Source: Mytilus galloprovincialis (taxonomy: Eukaryota > Mollusca > Bivalvia > Mytilida > Mytilidae). From it: a DNA stretch of 64,000 bases. The stretch is taken from NCBI RefSeq assembly GCF_965363235.1, contig NC_134843.1:88445795-88509794 (forward strand). The letters run 5' to 3'. Position 1 is the first letter of the stretch. Every line of letters begins with the position of its first letter. Shown piece after piece: positions 33,346 to 48,300 of the stretch. Below the pieces are notes generated by a model that was not told the origin of the DNA, did no database searches, and was given only the letters and a program-made list of their open reading frames with translations. Made by a program: the position numbers and the translations under genes.

Positions 33346-36300
33346 ATGAGCAGTTTTGTCTCCAGTATCAATCATATTAGCGGGAAGTCATCCTGGGTGA
33401 TGCAAGATGAAAATTATGACTATCATCAAGAAATAGCAAGGTAAGATATTTTCAATAAAAAGCAAATGCAAATTAGGAAATATATGCATTATAGGGACAG
33501 AAGGATTCGGTCTAACTCACAGACGTACAGTGCTATTACGATGATATTTGAAGCACCACCTGTAAGGCTTTTTCATTATTGTGCATGATAATAGAGCCAT
33601 TAGATTTACAAATGTGTATCAGGTTTAATAAAGATAAACAAGTGCCTTTACAGTTTAATACCAAAATACTAAAAGCCCCCCACCCCCTTTTAATCCATAT
33701 ACACAGGCAGATCCAGGGGTGGGTGGGCCGGCCCCTCCCCCTTTTGTGAGAAAAATTGGTTGATTATATAGAGAATCATTGAAGCATGACTGAGCCCCCC
33801 CCCCCCTTTTTAGGTCAGTCAGCCGGCCCCCCCTTATGAAAAGTTCTGTATCCGCCACTGGTAAAACAGAACAGGAATATTCATTATTGGTGGATTATAC
33901 TTCAATTAAAGTGTAATTCACAATTTAACGTATAGTAATAAGGCAAGTAATAATAGGTGATCATCAAAGTAACGGTATGATAAATGCAAAAAAGATGCTC
34001 AGCTCTAAAATCTTTTAAATAAATATTGTAAAAAAACTGAATTTTACATATACAATGTTCCTTTATTCATGTTATTGGTGTATCTCATTTACATGTTATA
34101 CATTTGTATGTCAAATTATCAAATTTGGGTTTAAACATGTTTAACATTTTTTTCACTTTTTGTTTACATGTTCTTTTACTTTTACAGGTCAGCATATGCA
34201 GATATGCTACATGATACAGAACGGGTAAGTGTCATCTCATTCTTGTTATCTACTTAACATCTTCAAGTAGATATTAACCTAAACATTGGATATCTTCTCC
34301 ACCTTACCTGTACATGGGAAATCTAGATATATACCTGACCTGTTCATTGGATATCTACTTGACATTTACCTGTACATTGGATATCTACCCCGTACTTGAC
34401 ATTTACCTGTACATGGGATATCTACTTGACATTTACCTGTAAATCAGATTCCTGACCAAGGACAGGTGCAAACATATGCAGCAATTTAAATGTTATATCC
34501 TACTTGAGCCATGGTACCCTATCTCTTCAATAAGATTTTAAGTATACATTTTTTCAAAGAAGTGAAATTGCCACACAGAGACATCATAATTTGAGGATAT
34601 GTGTTCTTTGTAGTAGGTTTTACAATATTGTCGTACATAATGTACAATACACAATGCATACAAAAAATCTATACCTTATATACCTATTATTTTTTTAAAT
34701 GCTTATTTTAAACCCTTTTTGTCAATGAAATGTAATAAAACATTGTATGCCCTGCCTACAGAAGAAAGGGCACATTTTGTTACTTTATCTCATTAGACAA
34801 GTGTAATATAATGATACCATTTTGAAACAAATAAACATTTTAAATAAACATTTGAGTTTTATTCCAGGTAGATGAATAGGTCTGATGCAGATGTATTGGT
34901 TCATTAAGGAAAAATAATAAGTTCCTTACTCATCCTCACTATTATCAAATTATAATAATCTCAAAAATTACATGTAGTTGATTACAAGTGAAACACATTA
35001 AAAATCAGTAAAATCTACTAGTTTGAAAACAATGTAGTAAATTTGACATGTCTTATTTTCAGAACAAAAAATATTTCTTAGCTTTGGGAAAGGCTATTCA
35101 GTTGAAACGTGATAAAGGTGAAAAAGTACATGTCCTTGACATTGGTACTGGTACTGGACTTTTGTCAATGATGGCAGCTTCCTTAGGAGCAGATACAGTC
35201 ACAGCTTGTGAGGTAATATAAAAAAAGAAGATGTGATATGATTGCCAATGAGACAACTCTCCACAAAGACCAAAATGACACAGAAATTAATAACTATAGG
35301 TCACCGTACGGCCTTCAACAATAAGCAAAGCCCATACCGCATAGTCAGCTATAAAAGGCCCAGAAATGACATGTAAAACAATTCAAACGAGAAAACTAAT
35401 GGCCTTATTTATGTACAAAAAAAGAACGAAAAACAAAAATGTAACACATAACCAAACATTTGGCTTAGATAATGTCATCAACTTTCATGGCAACAATTCA
35501 CAATTAATGTTATGGAAATGTTTGGGCAAGCGCAGACGATGTATGACAAATTTTAAATGTATGATTGGACGTTGTTCTCTGTTCGTTTCATTATAATGGA
35601 GATAACAATATTGTATTTTTGAGGTTTGGAAATACCCATTTACTAACTCTTTGCCAGTAAACTTTATTTGTAACCATCAAATCACCAAATGATGCCGTCG
35701 AAGTTCAAAAAGGGAAAAGAACAGGACTTTTTTGTAACCCTTGGCTAGCAAAGATAGGTCATATACTGTTTAAAGGACACAACATCATATAAACCAGAGA
35801 GCATTTTAAATATGCTTAATAAAAGACTAAACATTTCTGCATAAAAGATATGCAAAACAACTATCTACAAATATCAAAGACCTTAAACTTGCTAAAAATA
35901 GCATGGATTAAAAAATATATACATCAAATGATTTGTTAACAATGAAGGATTGAAAAAATTGTTGATGACATCATTTAGCATTTGCATACCTTAGTATATA
36001 GATATTAAAAATAAATAGAACTGATATGTGATATAGTCAGATCAGTTGTTGTAAAACACTCAGTAATGGATGTCTGTATATATTATTTACATACCAGTAT
36101 TCATTTTATCTTCTGTTATTTTCAGGCATTTAAACCTATGGCTGATTGTGCTAGGAAAATAATACAACAAAATGGTTATGGAAACAAAATCAAATTGATA
36201 CCAAAACGTTCCACCGGTGTTTCAGTTGGTCCAGGTAGAAAGTTTACTCATAAGTTATGATTATGAAGCAGATTCTCATTCACAGCTTGGTGACCCCTCT

Positions 36301-39300
36301 CAATCAATATTTATGTCAGAATTTCTAACTAAAAATGAAAGAATTGCATTTTAAGAGTCCAAATTGAAGATGTAGTTAGTCTCACCTGTGACTAAAATCA
36401 TAGCATGTCAATCATAGGAATTACGGTTAAGTGACGGAGAAAATAATTTATATAAAACTTTATATTTCAGAAGGTAGATGCCCTGGATGCCTCATACCTT
36501 GCATGCAGGTGCCTTGTATGTTATAAAGTTTGTCTTTTGTATGTCCATTGTCCTTTATCTCATTTGCATGATTCATCAACTGCTTAAAAACACGCTTTTT
36601 GTCATGTGAAATACAAAATGTACTCACATATCATGATATACAGGATCCTTGCAACATTTACCCTTCCGGAGCACCTGAGATCACCCCTAGTTTTTGGTGG
36701 GGTTCGTGTTGTTTATTCTTTAGTTTTCTATGTTGTGTCATGTGTTCTATTGTTTTTCTGTTTGTCTTTTTCATTTTTAGCCATGGCGTTGTCAGTTTGT
36801 TTTAGATTTATGAGTTTGACTGTCCCTTTGGTATCTTTCATCCCTCTTTTACACCTCTGTCAGATTTTTTCCAGATACTAGAAGTAATAGTCTGTCTAGT
36901 CCTCATATGACCATGATCTCATTTTATAATTCATTGATCAACATTTAGATTTCATGTTTTTTTGTCAGTTAATCAAATATTTTAACCAGTAGGTCAACTA
37001 GGATTGACTGTAAGGTGTGCATGTCTATCAGATAGGTGTCATCTATAATTAACCTCATTTTCATGGTTCATTGGTTAATGTCAGTTTTGATGTTATGCAT
37101 GTGTCTCAGATACTATGATCAATAGACTAACTAAAGTTAGTATATGGTATGATTGTAAGATGTCTTATGTTTTTTACGGTTGGAAATCTTACATTGTGGT
37201 TTCATGGTTGGGGATCTTTGAGTTATCAGGATTTCTACATGATAGAAATCAGAATGGATTGACAAAAACCTTTTGAAAATTTCAATATCTTGTCTTTGCA
37301 TTTCTTATCCTTAGATACTAAAAAAACAATGCCAGCATGGGTATCCCCAGGCATATTCTACAAGCTGATGCAATACTGTTAAAGTTTGTTGTATTTTATG
37401 TAAGAGTAAATAAAACCCAATTGATGCACCTTGTGAGAACATATGAAATCACTGTTATTTCAATATACAACAATTTTATAGATGGAGATATGTCACAACG
37501 TGCTAACATCTTGGTAACAGAAGTGTTTGACACAGAACTAATTGGAGAAGGTGCCTACGGAACATATACTCATGCACACAAAGAATTACTAGAGGTAATG
37601 GCTGCTTATATTGATTTGTTGCTGTGTAGATTGTTAAGAAAATAAGGATCCCATTTCATTCTTGCATTAATTTCAATATGCTAAGTATGGGTGTAGCATG
37701 CACTCATTGGTATGATATGTAATGGGATTCAACTAAAATGGTTAGTAACACCATAAAGGTTACTGTAATGTACATAACCAATTTTTTATTTATTACAAAG
37801 AGGGATTTTGACCTCGATTTCATGGCTCACTGAACATGGAATGATTGATTAGGTGTTTTTTACTTAACATCTGGTGTACACTGAACATGGACATAGGATA
37901 GTGTGAGCAGGACATATTGTACAATATTCTTGTTAAATTATGATAGAATGTAAGGTTGATACAAAACCTACATGAAAATCTAACTTGTTGGGTAATCTTA
38001 AATATTTCAAAAATTACTGAGTGATATAAAGAGTTCCTCAAAAGTGAACGCTTCAAGCAAAAGATGGAAATAGACAAAAAAATGTCACCTAAGAGGACTA
38101 AACTGTTGCATAGATAAGTTTCTGCTTTATTACCAAATTACGTATTTTGCTAAATATTTCAGGAAAATTGTATAGTAGTTCCATCATCATCCAACATGTA
38201 TGTACAAGTTGTCTCATCAGAGTTCATCAGTCGATGGAAAGACATACAGCCAATCAAAATACAAGGATGTGATGATGTCAGACCCCCTTCAGATACAACC
38301 AGTTGTAGTGGAGCTATTGCATTACATGACTTACAACTTCAGGAGCTTCCAAGAGATAAATTTACTTGTCTTTCTCAGCCTTTGAAAGTATTTAGGTAAA
38401 CAGAATGTTACATTTTCTATTTTCATTAATTTTGTTTTTATGAACTTCACAATTTATAAATAATGATATGGTATGATTACCAATGAGACAACTCCCCATC
38501 AGAGACTAAATAATGTATAAGTATAAGTATTCAAATGACCATTATTTAGAAACATGACATTCATTGTTGTTGTTTGTTGATGTGGTTCATTGTTTCTCGT
38601 GTTTATATAAATTAGACTGTTGGTTTTCCTGATTAAATGGTTTTATACTAGTCATTTTTGGGGCACTTTATAGCTTGGTGTTCAGTACTTGCCTAGGTTT
38701 CCTGTAGGCCGTACTTTGACCTATAATGGTTTAATTTTACAAATTGTGACTTGGATGGAGAGTTGTCTGATTGGCACTCATACCACATATTCTTATATCT
38801 AATTATTGCACAGCAAGTTATATAAATAATGAACCAATTTTTCTGCACCAGATGCACATTTCCACAATAAATGTCAATACAGGTAAAGTACATGTAAGTA
38901 ATTTGTAATACATTTAAATTTATTGATATAGAGAGTTATAATACTTATTTGAAATAAGAAAAAATAAAATCATTGATACGATAATAGTTCTATGGATGTA
39001 GTTATAATACAGGTAACTAAAACAATTGGAAATTGAATTGATTTATTCGAGGATATTGTTATATATGCAGTATATCAACTACCAATTAAATCATAAACTG
39101 AAAGTTTTTATCCAGTACAAAAGGTTTTTTTCCAAGTACAATGCAGTTATTAAAAAATGTGTGCATGAATTACAAATTGTCTTTACATTTGTAGATTTGA
39201 CTTCAATGGCAAAATACCTCTAGTTAGTGACAGACAGTCAGAAGTCTTTTTTGAAGCTTTATCAAATGGTCAGGTGAATGGCTTTTTAATGTGGTGGGAT

Positions 39301-42300
39301 TTACAGATGGACACAAATGGGGAAATTGACCTTAGTTGTGCACCTGACTGGGGACATCCTAATCCTAAGGAATTACAGGTAAAGAGGGAAGCTAGAATTT
39401 ACCTTAGTTGTGCACCTGACTGGGGACATCCTAATCCTAAGGAATTACAGGTAAAGAGGGAAGCTAGAATTTACCTTAGTTGTGCACCTGACTGGGTTCA
39501 TCTAATCCTAAAGAATTACAGGTAAAGAGGGAAGCTAGAATTTACCTAAGTTGTGCACCTGACTGGGTTCATCTAAACCTAAGGAATTACAGGTAAAGAG
39601 GGAAGCTAGAATTTACCTTAGTTGTGCACCTGACTGGGTTCATCTAATCCTAAAGAATTACAGGTAAAGAGGGAAGCTAGAATTTACCTAAGTTGTGCAC
39701 CTGACTGGGGACATCTAATCCTAAAGAATTACAGGTAAAGAGGGAAGCTAGAATTTACTTTAGTTGTGCACCTGACTGGGGACATCCTAATCCTAAGGAA
39801 TTACAGGTAAAGAGGGAAGCTAGAATTTACCTTAGTTGTGCACCTGGATGGGTTCATCTAATCCTAAAGAATTACAGGTAAAGAGGGAAGCTAGAATTTA
39901 CCTTAGTTGTGCACCTGACTGGGGACATCCTAATCCTAAGGAATTACAGGTAAGAGGGAAGCTAGAATTTACCTTAGTTGTGCACCTGACTGGGGACATC
40001 TTAAGCCTAAGGAATTACAGGTAAAGAGGGAAGCTAGAATTTACCTTAGTTGTGCACCTGACTGGGTTCATCTAATTCTAAAGAATTACAGGTAAAGAGG
40101 GAAGCTAGAATTTACCTAAGTTGTGCACCTGACTGGGTTCATCTAAACCTAAGGAATTACAGGTAAAGAGGGAAGCTAGAATTTACCTTAGTTGTGCACC
40201 TGACTGGGTTCATCTAATCCTAAAGAATTACAGGTAAAGAGGGAAGCTAGAATTTACCTAAGTTGTGCACCTGACTGGGGACATCTAATCCTAAAGAATT
40301 ACAGGTAAAGAGGGAAGCTAGAATTTACTTTAGTTGTGCACCTGACTGGGGACATCCTAATCCTAAGGAATTACAGGTAAAGAGGGAAGCTAGAATTTAC
40401 CTTAGTTGTGCACCTGGATGGGTTCATCTAATCCTAAGGAATTACAGGTAAAGAGGGAAACTAGAATTTACCTTAGTTGTGCACCTGGATGGGTTCATCT
40501 AATCCTAAAGAATTACAGGTAAAGAGGGAAGCTAGAATTTACCTTAGTTGTGCACCTGACTGGGGACATCCTAATCCTAAGGAATTACAGGTAAAGAGGG
40601 AAGCTAGAATTTACCTTAGTTGTGCACCTGACTGGGTTCATCTAATCCTAAAGAATTACAGGTAAAGAGGGAAGCTAGAATTTACCTTAGTTGTGCACCT
40701 GACTGGGTTCATCTAAACCTAAGGAATTACAGGTAAAGAGGGAAGCTAGAATTTACCTTAGTCGTGCACCTGACTGGGTTCATCTAATCCTAAAGAATTA
40801 CAGGTAAAGAGGGAAGCTAGAATTTACCTTAGTCGTGCACCTGACTGGGTTCATCTAAACCTAAGGAATTACAGGTAAAGAGGGAAGCTAGAATTTACCT
40901 AAGTTGTGCACCTGACTGGGTTCATCTAATCCTAAGGAATTACAGGTAAAGAGGGAAGCTAGAATTTACCTTAGTCGTGCACCTGACTGGGTTCATCTAA
41001 TCCTAAAGAATTACAGGTAAAGAGGGAAGCTAGAATTTACCTTAGTTGTGCACCTGACTGGGGACATCCTAATCCTAAGGAATTACAGGTAAAGAGGGAA
41101 GCTAGAATTTACCTTAGTTGTGCACCTGGATGGGTTCATCTAATCCTAAAGAATTACAGGTAAAGAGGGAAGCTAGAATTTACCTTAGTTGTGCACCTGA
41201 CTGGGGACATCCTAATCCTAAGGAATTACAGGTAAAGAGGGAAGCTAGAATTTACCTTAGTTGTGCACCTGACTGGGTTCATCTAATCCTAAAGAATTAC
41301 AGGTAAAGAGGGAAGCTAGAATTTACCTTAGTTGTGCACCTGACTGGGTTCATCTAAACCTAAGGAATTACAGGTAAAGAGGGAAGCTAGAATTTACCTT
41401 AGTCGTGCACCTGACTGGGTTCATCTAATCCTAAAGAATTACAGGTAAAGAGGGAAGCTAGAATTTACCTTAGTTGTGCACCTGACTGGGGACATCCTAA
41501 TCCTAAGGAATTACAGGTAAAGAGGGAAGCTAGAATTTACCTTAGTTGTGCACCTGACTGGGTTCATCTAATCCTAAGGAATTACAGGTAAAGAGGGAAG
41601 CTAGAATTTACCTTAGTCGTGCACCTGACTGGGTTCATCTAATCCTAAAGAATTACAGGTAAAGTGTGAAGTTGGAATTAACCTGCCATCAATGATATAA
41701 TAACCTTACTACGAACATATTTTGCATTGAAAGATGTTAAGCTGTTATTGTACACTTTTAAATCTTGGGAAGGAATTAAAAAGGAATAAAGAACAAAATT
41801 ATGATGACAGCATATAAAATTATGTCTTTGTATATTTAAAGTGGAGAGATCACTGGATGCAGGCAGTGTATTATCCCAGCAACATTTTACCAGTACAGAA
41901 AGGTGATAAGGTGAAGGTCATCAGTTACCATAGTGAATTCAATTTATGGTTTGATGTAGCAAAAGAAAACTGGTAAGATTTAACACCTTTTGCTTGTTTA
42001 TATTTCATATGCAAAAACTTTTTAGATTTAATATGTGTTGAGTATATTCAAGGTCATTCACTGATTGCTCCGTATGAATTAAATCTGTGAATAATCAAAA
42101 GCATATTCATTGTATTATAATATCCTCTATAGCATTGAATGGCTATGTCAGTTGATTTAACAAGCCATTAACAATGCTTGGCCATAATGAAGGTCTTATG
42201 GCTCGGATACCTTTCTACTTTAAACTATTCATTTAAAGTATAAGAAGAAAGTGTAGATCTCAATACTTTTGTACATACCTTACCTATGAACTATTCAGTT

Positions 42301-45300
42301 AAAGTATAAGAAAGTGTAGATCTCAATACTTTTGTATATACCTTACCTATGAACTATTCATTTAAAGTATAAGAAGAAAGTGTAGATCTCAATACTTTTG
42401 TATATACCTTACCTATGAACTATTCAGTTAAAGTATAAGAAGAAAGTGTAGGTCTCAATACTTTTGTATATACCTTACCTATGAACTATTCATTTAAAGT
42501 ATAAGAAGAAAGTGTAGGTCTCAATACTTTTGTATATACCTTACCTATGAACTATTCAGTTAAAGTATAAGAAGAAAGTGTAGATCTCAATACTTTTGTA
42601 TATACCTTACCTATGAACTATTCAGTTAAAGTATAAGAAGAAAGTGTAGGTCTCAATACTTTTGTATATACCTTACCTATGAACTATTCAGTTAAAGTAT
42701 AAGAAGAAAGTGTAGATCTCAATACTTTTGTATATACCTTACCTATGAACTATTCATTTAAAATATAAGAAGAAAGTGTAGATCTCAATACTTTTGTATA
42801 TACCTTACCTATGAACTATTCAGTTAAAGTATAAGAAGAAAGTGTAGGTCTCAATACTTTTGTATATACCTTACCTATGAACTATTCATTTAAAGTATAA
42901 GAATTTTGTATATACCTTACCTATGAACTATTCAGTTAAAGTATAAGAAGAAAGTGTAGATCTCAATACTTTTGTATATACCTTACCTATGAACTATTCA
43001 GTTAAAGTATAAGAAGAAAGTGTAGGTCTCAATACTTTTGTATATACCTTACCTATGAACTATTCAGTTAAAGTATAAGAAGAAAGTGTAGATCTCAATA
43101 CTTTTGTATATACCTTACCTATGAACTATTCATTTAAAGTATAAGAATTTTGTATATACCTTACCTATGAACTATTCAGTTAAAGTATAAGAAGAAAGTG
43201 TAGATCTCAATACTTTTGTATATACCTTACCTATGAACTATTCATTTAAAGTAAAAGAAGAAAGTGTAGATCTCAATACTTTTGTATATACCTTACCTAT
43301 GAACTATTCATTTAAAGTATAAGAAGAAAGTGTAGATCTCAATACTTTTGTATATACCTTACCTATGAACTATTCATTTAAAGTATAAGAAGAAAGTGTA
43401 GGTCTCAATACTTTTGTATATACCTTACCTATGAACTATTCAGTTAAAGTATAAGAAGAAAGTGTAGATCTCAATACTTTTGTATATACCTTACCTATGA
43501 ACTATTCAGTTAAAGTATAAGAAGAAAGTGTAGGTCTCAATACTTTTGTATATACCTTACCTATGAACTATTCATTTAAAGTATAAGAAGAAAGTGTAGA
43601 TCGCAATACTTTTGTATATACCTTACCTATGAACTATTCAGTTAAAGTATAAGAAAGTGTAGATCTCAATACTTTTGTATATACCTTACCTATGAACTAT
43701 TCATTTAAAGTATAAGAAGAAAGTGTAGATCTCAATACTTTTGTATATACCTTACCTATGAACTATTCATTTAAAGTATAAGAAGAAAGTGTAGGTCTCA
43801 ATACTTTTGTAAATACCTTACCTATGAACTATTCATTTAAGATATAAGAAGAAAGTGTAGATCTCAATACTTTTGTATATACCTTACCTTCAATTCTTTG
43901 AAAAAATGATAAGCAGGAAAAATCTAAATACTTTTCTATGTGAAAAGTGAACCACAAATTTGAATATTCAACGAATCACAAATTTTCTATAGGCTTGTAT
44001 GCAGATTTGGCAAAACCAAGTAAGTTTTCTTCAATCTTTGAAAATTGGTATCCACTTAAATAAATGAATCCACAGTAAAGACATTTTAATAAAACAAGAT
44101 GAATTGAAAAGTCACACTACATTAAAGATTAAGTTATTAACTCTTCTGCAGTTGCTAGGATTGCTGAAACAATACATGTATAAATTGATTTGTATAAATG
44201 AAGCGTTTTGTTGATATCATATTTGAATATTTTTAACTTTTCAGTAATGGAAATACTAAGATCAGTAGTGGACTAGATTGTTTGTGTGGTATACACACAG
44301 CCACAAGTAGAACTAGATTTGGAATGATAAATGACCCAGATAGAAAACAAATGATTATTGATGTGTTGAGAAAGGTAAACGTAACAGTGTTTTAGTCACT
44401 ATATATATAATGATCCTTAATTCAAGACTATTATGCATGTAAGACATTAACCTAATATAATCCAATATGATTCCAACTGCAAACATAATGGTTTATGAAT
44501 GATAAACCAAAAAAGAAACACAAGTATATAAACTAAAATATGATAAAAAATGTTTTCTGATTTATAAGTAGGAATCATTATAAAAAAAACAACAAAAAAC
44601 CAACTTGAATACAAAAAACCAGCAAAATCTTAAATACATTGAAAAATCAAAAAAAAGGGCTGCTCAAAGTCAGAGAATTATATTTATACGGTAAATGATA
44701 AAATGTATAAATAAAAGACTTGTACAAAAAAAACACCAACAATAAATTAATATAAAAATCTTAAATTGTTTGAGTTATCTCCCATTGTAAAAAAGAATAA
44801 ATTCTTTATTATGATAAACTAAAATATTTTTGTATTTGTATAAAAGTGAATACAACTTTACTAATGATTGTCATCATTTGAATGACAGTTCCCAAAAATC
44901 ATTTGCATGTTTATTTCAAGATGTGTTAATTAAGTAAAAAGATAAAAGATGTGGTAGGAGTGACAATGAGCTAACTCTCCATCCAAGTCACAGTTTGTAA
45001 AAAGTAAACCATTATAGGTCAAAATATGGTTATAGAACACCAAGCCTTGGCTAACACCAAACAGCAAGCTATTTCTACAAAAAAACCTCCAGGAAAACAG
45101 GAAAACTAACGGTCTTATATATATAAAAAACAAGAAACACTTCAACCATTGACAACAGATTCCTGACTTAGCACAGGGTCAAATAAAAAAGTATTAAAAA
45201 GACTTAATATTACTTATAAGGTGGCATTAAAATACCTAGGAAAGAAGGACACAAATTAACACTTTTGATTATAGTACATGTATAAGTATTCTCAGAATTC

Positions 45301-48300
45301 AAATATAGAAAAAAATATTTATGGAGTGACCAAACAATACATTAATTCACATAAGTTAACAATCAGTGTTTTTTAGTAATGAAGCGAATATTTTTCAATA
45401 TATTGATTTTTTTATCAGTTATTCTTTTTGATACATTGACGTTTAGGTTTGAATAAAGTTCAAAATGTAAGGAACTTTATCTTTTTCAAACAATTCTGAA
45501 TATGTTTGATGCAACCTGTTGTTGTATGAAGTCACAGGCTAACATTCATTGTCCATATTTCATTTCCCTGTAAATTTACTGCAACCAATCATGTAATAAA
45601 TAATTTTTTTTTTTTTATTTTAGAATATTAAAGATGATACAGTATGTCTATGTATAAGTGATGGAAGCCTTCTACCCCTGATAGCCACTAGACTTGGTGC
45701 TAAACAGGTAATAAACAAGTACATCATTGAAATTGAAAGAATTCTACTTATTTATCATGATAACATGTCATTGTGATAGAGAGACTAGATAATGCTTTGT
45801 AGTACAGCAGAACTCATTGAGTGTGTAGACAAAGGTTGAATTTTTGGTAAGCTTACTTGATAGCAGAACCATGAAGTCATTATAAGGTTATGTATACTAC
45901 CCTCCCTAGTCTAGCCCTACAGAAAGATAGATAAATTGGTTATCTGTCGTACTAGTCTACTCTTAAAGGAGCGTAGTTTACGAAACCTAATAATCACTTC
46001 ATGGTTCAGCTAGCAAGCAAGCTAACCAAAAGATGTTACCTTTACTTACACACTCAATGCATTCTGCTATAATCAAACCTAATGAAGCTTGTACAATGTA
46101 TATGGTATTGGAATTGGTGAAAAAAGATCCTGTTGGATTATGATAATTTTCAGAGTTATGAAACTGTCACTATATGATTTTTATACCCCACCTACGATAG
46201 TAGAGGGGCATTATGTTTTCTGGTCTGTGTGTCCGTCCATGTGTCCGTTCTTCTGTCTGACCCGTTTCAGGTTAAAGATTTTGGTCAAGGTAGTTATTGA
46301 TGAAGCTGAAGTCCAATCAACTTCAAACGTAGTACACTTGTTGCTTATGATATGATCTTTCTAATTTTAAAGTCAAATTAGACTTTTGATCCAAATTTGG
46401 GTCCACTGAACATAGAAAATGAAAGTGCGAGTTTCAGGTTAAAGTTTTTGGTCAAGGTAGTTTTTGATGAAGTTGAAGTCCAATCAACTTGAAACTTAGT
46501 ACACATGATCCCTATGGTATGATCTTAATATTTTAATGCCAAATTAGATTTTTTACCCAATTTCAGGGTCCATTGAACATGGAAAATGATAGTGCAAGTG
46601 GGGCATCTGTGTACTTTGGACACATTCTTGTTAAAGGCAATTTTGCACATGTCACACTATCCCAGTATGCTTGAATGATTACCTTTAAATCAAAAGTTTT
46701 GTTGGGTTTGATTACCTGTTTTTAGCTCACCTGGCCCAAATGGCCAAGTGAGCTTTTCTCATCACTTGGCGTCCGTCGTCTGTCGTCGTTAACTTTTACA
46801 AAAATCTTCTCCTCTGAAACTACTGGGCCAAATTTAACCAAACTTGGCCACAATCATCATTGGGGTATCTAGTTTAAAAAATGTGTCCAGTGACCCGGCC
46901 AACCAACCAAGAAAGCCGCCATGGCTAAAAATAGAACATAGGGGTTAAAGCAGTTTTTGGCTTATAACTCAAAAACCAAAGCATTTAGAGCAAATCTGAC
47001 ATGGGGGTAAAATTGTTTATCAGGTCAAGATCTATCTGCCCTGAAATTTTCAGATGAATCGGACAACCCGTTGTTAGGTTGCTGCCCCTGAATTGGTAAT
47101 TTTAAGGAAATTTTGCTGTTTTTGGTAATTATCTTGAATATTATTATAGATAGAGATAAACTGTAACGTGTAAACAGCAATAATGTTCAGCAAAGTAAGA
47201 TTTACAAATAAGTCAACATGACCAAAATGGTCAGTTGATCCCTTTAGGAGTTATTGCTCTTTTATAGTCAATTTTTAACCATTTTTTGTTAATTATAGTA
47301 ATCTTTTGGAAAAATCTTCTCCTCTGAAACTACTGGGCCAAATTAAACCAATCTTGGCCACAACCATCATTGGGGTATCTAGTTTAAAAAATGTGTCCGG
47401 TAACTCGGCCAACCAACCAAGATGGCCGATATAGCTAAAAATAGAACATAGGGGTCAAATGCAGTTTTTGGCTTATAACTCAAAAACCAAAGCATTTAGA
47501 GCAAATCTGACAGGAAGTGAAATTGTTGATCAGGTCAACATCTATCTGCCCTGGAATTTTAAGAAGAATCAGATAACCGATTGTTAGGTTGCTCCCCTGA
47601 ATCATTGTGAATTGGTAATTTTAAGGAAATTTTGCTATTTTTATGCCCCACCTACGATAGTAGAGGGGCATTATGTTTTCTGGTCTGTGCGTCCGTTCGT
47701 CCGTCCGTCCGTTCGTTCGTCCGTTCGTCCGTTCGTCCGTCTGTCCCGCTTCAGGTTAAAGTTTTTGGTCGAGGTAGTTTTTGATGAAGTTGAAGTCCAA
47801 TCGACTTCAAACTTGGTACACATGTTCCCTATGATATGATATTTCTAATTTTAATGCCAAATTAGAGATTTTACCCCAATTTCACGGTCCACTGAACATA
47901 GAAAATGATAGTGCGAGTGGGGCATTCGTGTACTGAGGACACATTCTTGTTTGTTATTATCTTGAATATTATTACAGATAGAGATAAACTGTAAACAGCA
48001 ATAATGTATAGCAAAGTAAGACCTAAAAATAAGTCAACATGACCAAAATGGTCAATTGACCTCTAAGGAGTTATTGTCCTTCATAGTCAATTTTTATCAA
48101 TTTTCATAAAATTTGTAGATTTTCACTAACATTTTCCTCTGAAACTACTGGGCCAAGTTCATTATAGATAGAGATAATTGTAAGCAGCAAGAATGTTAAG
48201 TAAAGTAAGATCTGCAAACACATCACCATCACCAAAACACAATTTTGTTATGAATCCATCTGTGTCCTTTGTTTAATATTCACATAGACCAAGGTGAGCG

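Noticed and set aside
39836-41306. 62-aa frames with [14 protein letters not shown] in the PRMT7 minisatellite
   Set aside because: Translation of the repeat; the 71-bp units shift frame and end each one.
39339-43890. Regular direct repeats that could be mistaken for a CRISPR array
   Set aside because: Whole units repeat with no unique spacers, within introns of a eukaryotic gene.
47612-47839. 75-aa frame with Arg/Pro/Ser repeats ([12 protein letters not shown])
   Set aside because: Comes from the (GTCC/GTTC)n tract of the 'CCCACCTAC' repeat.
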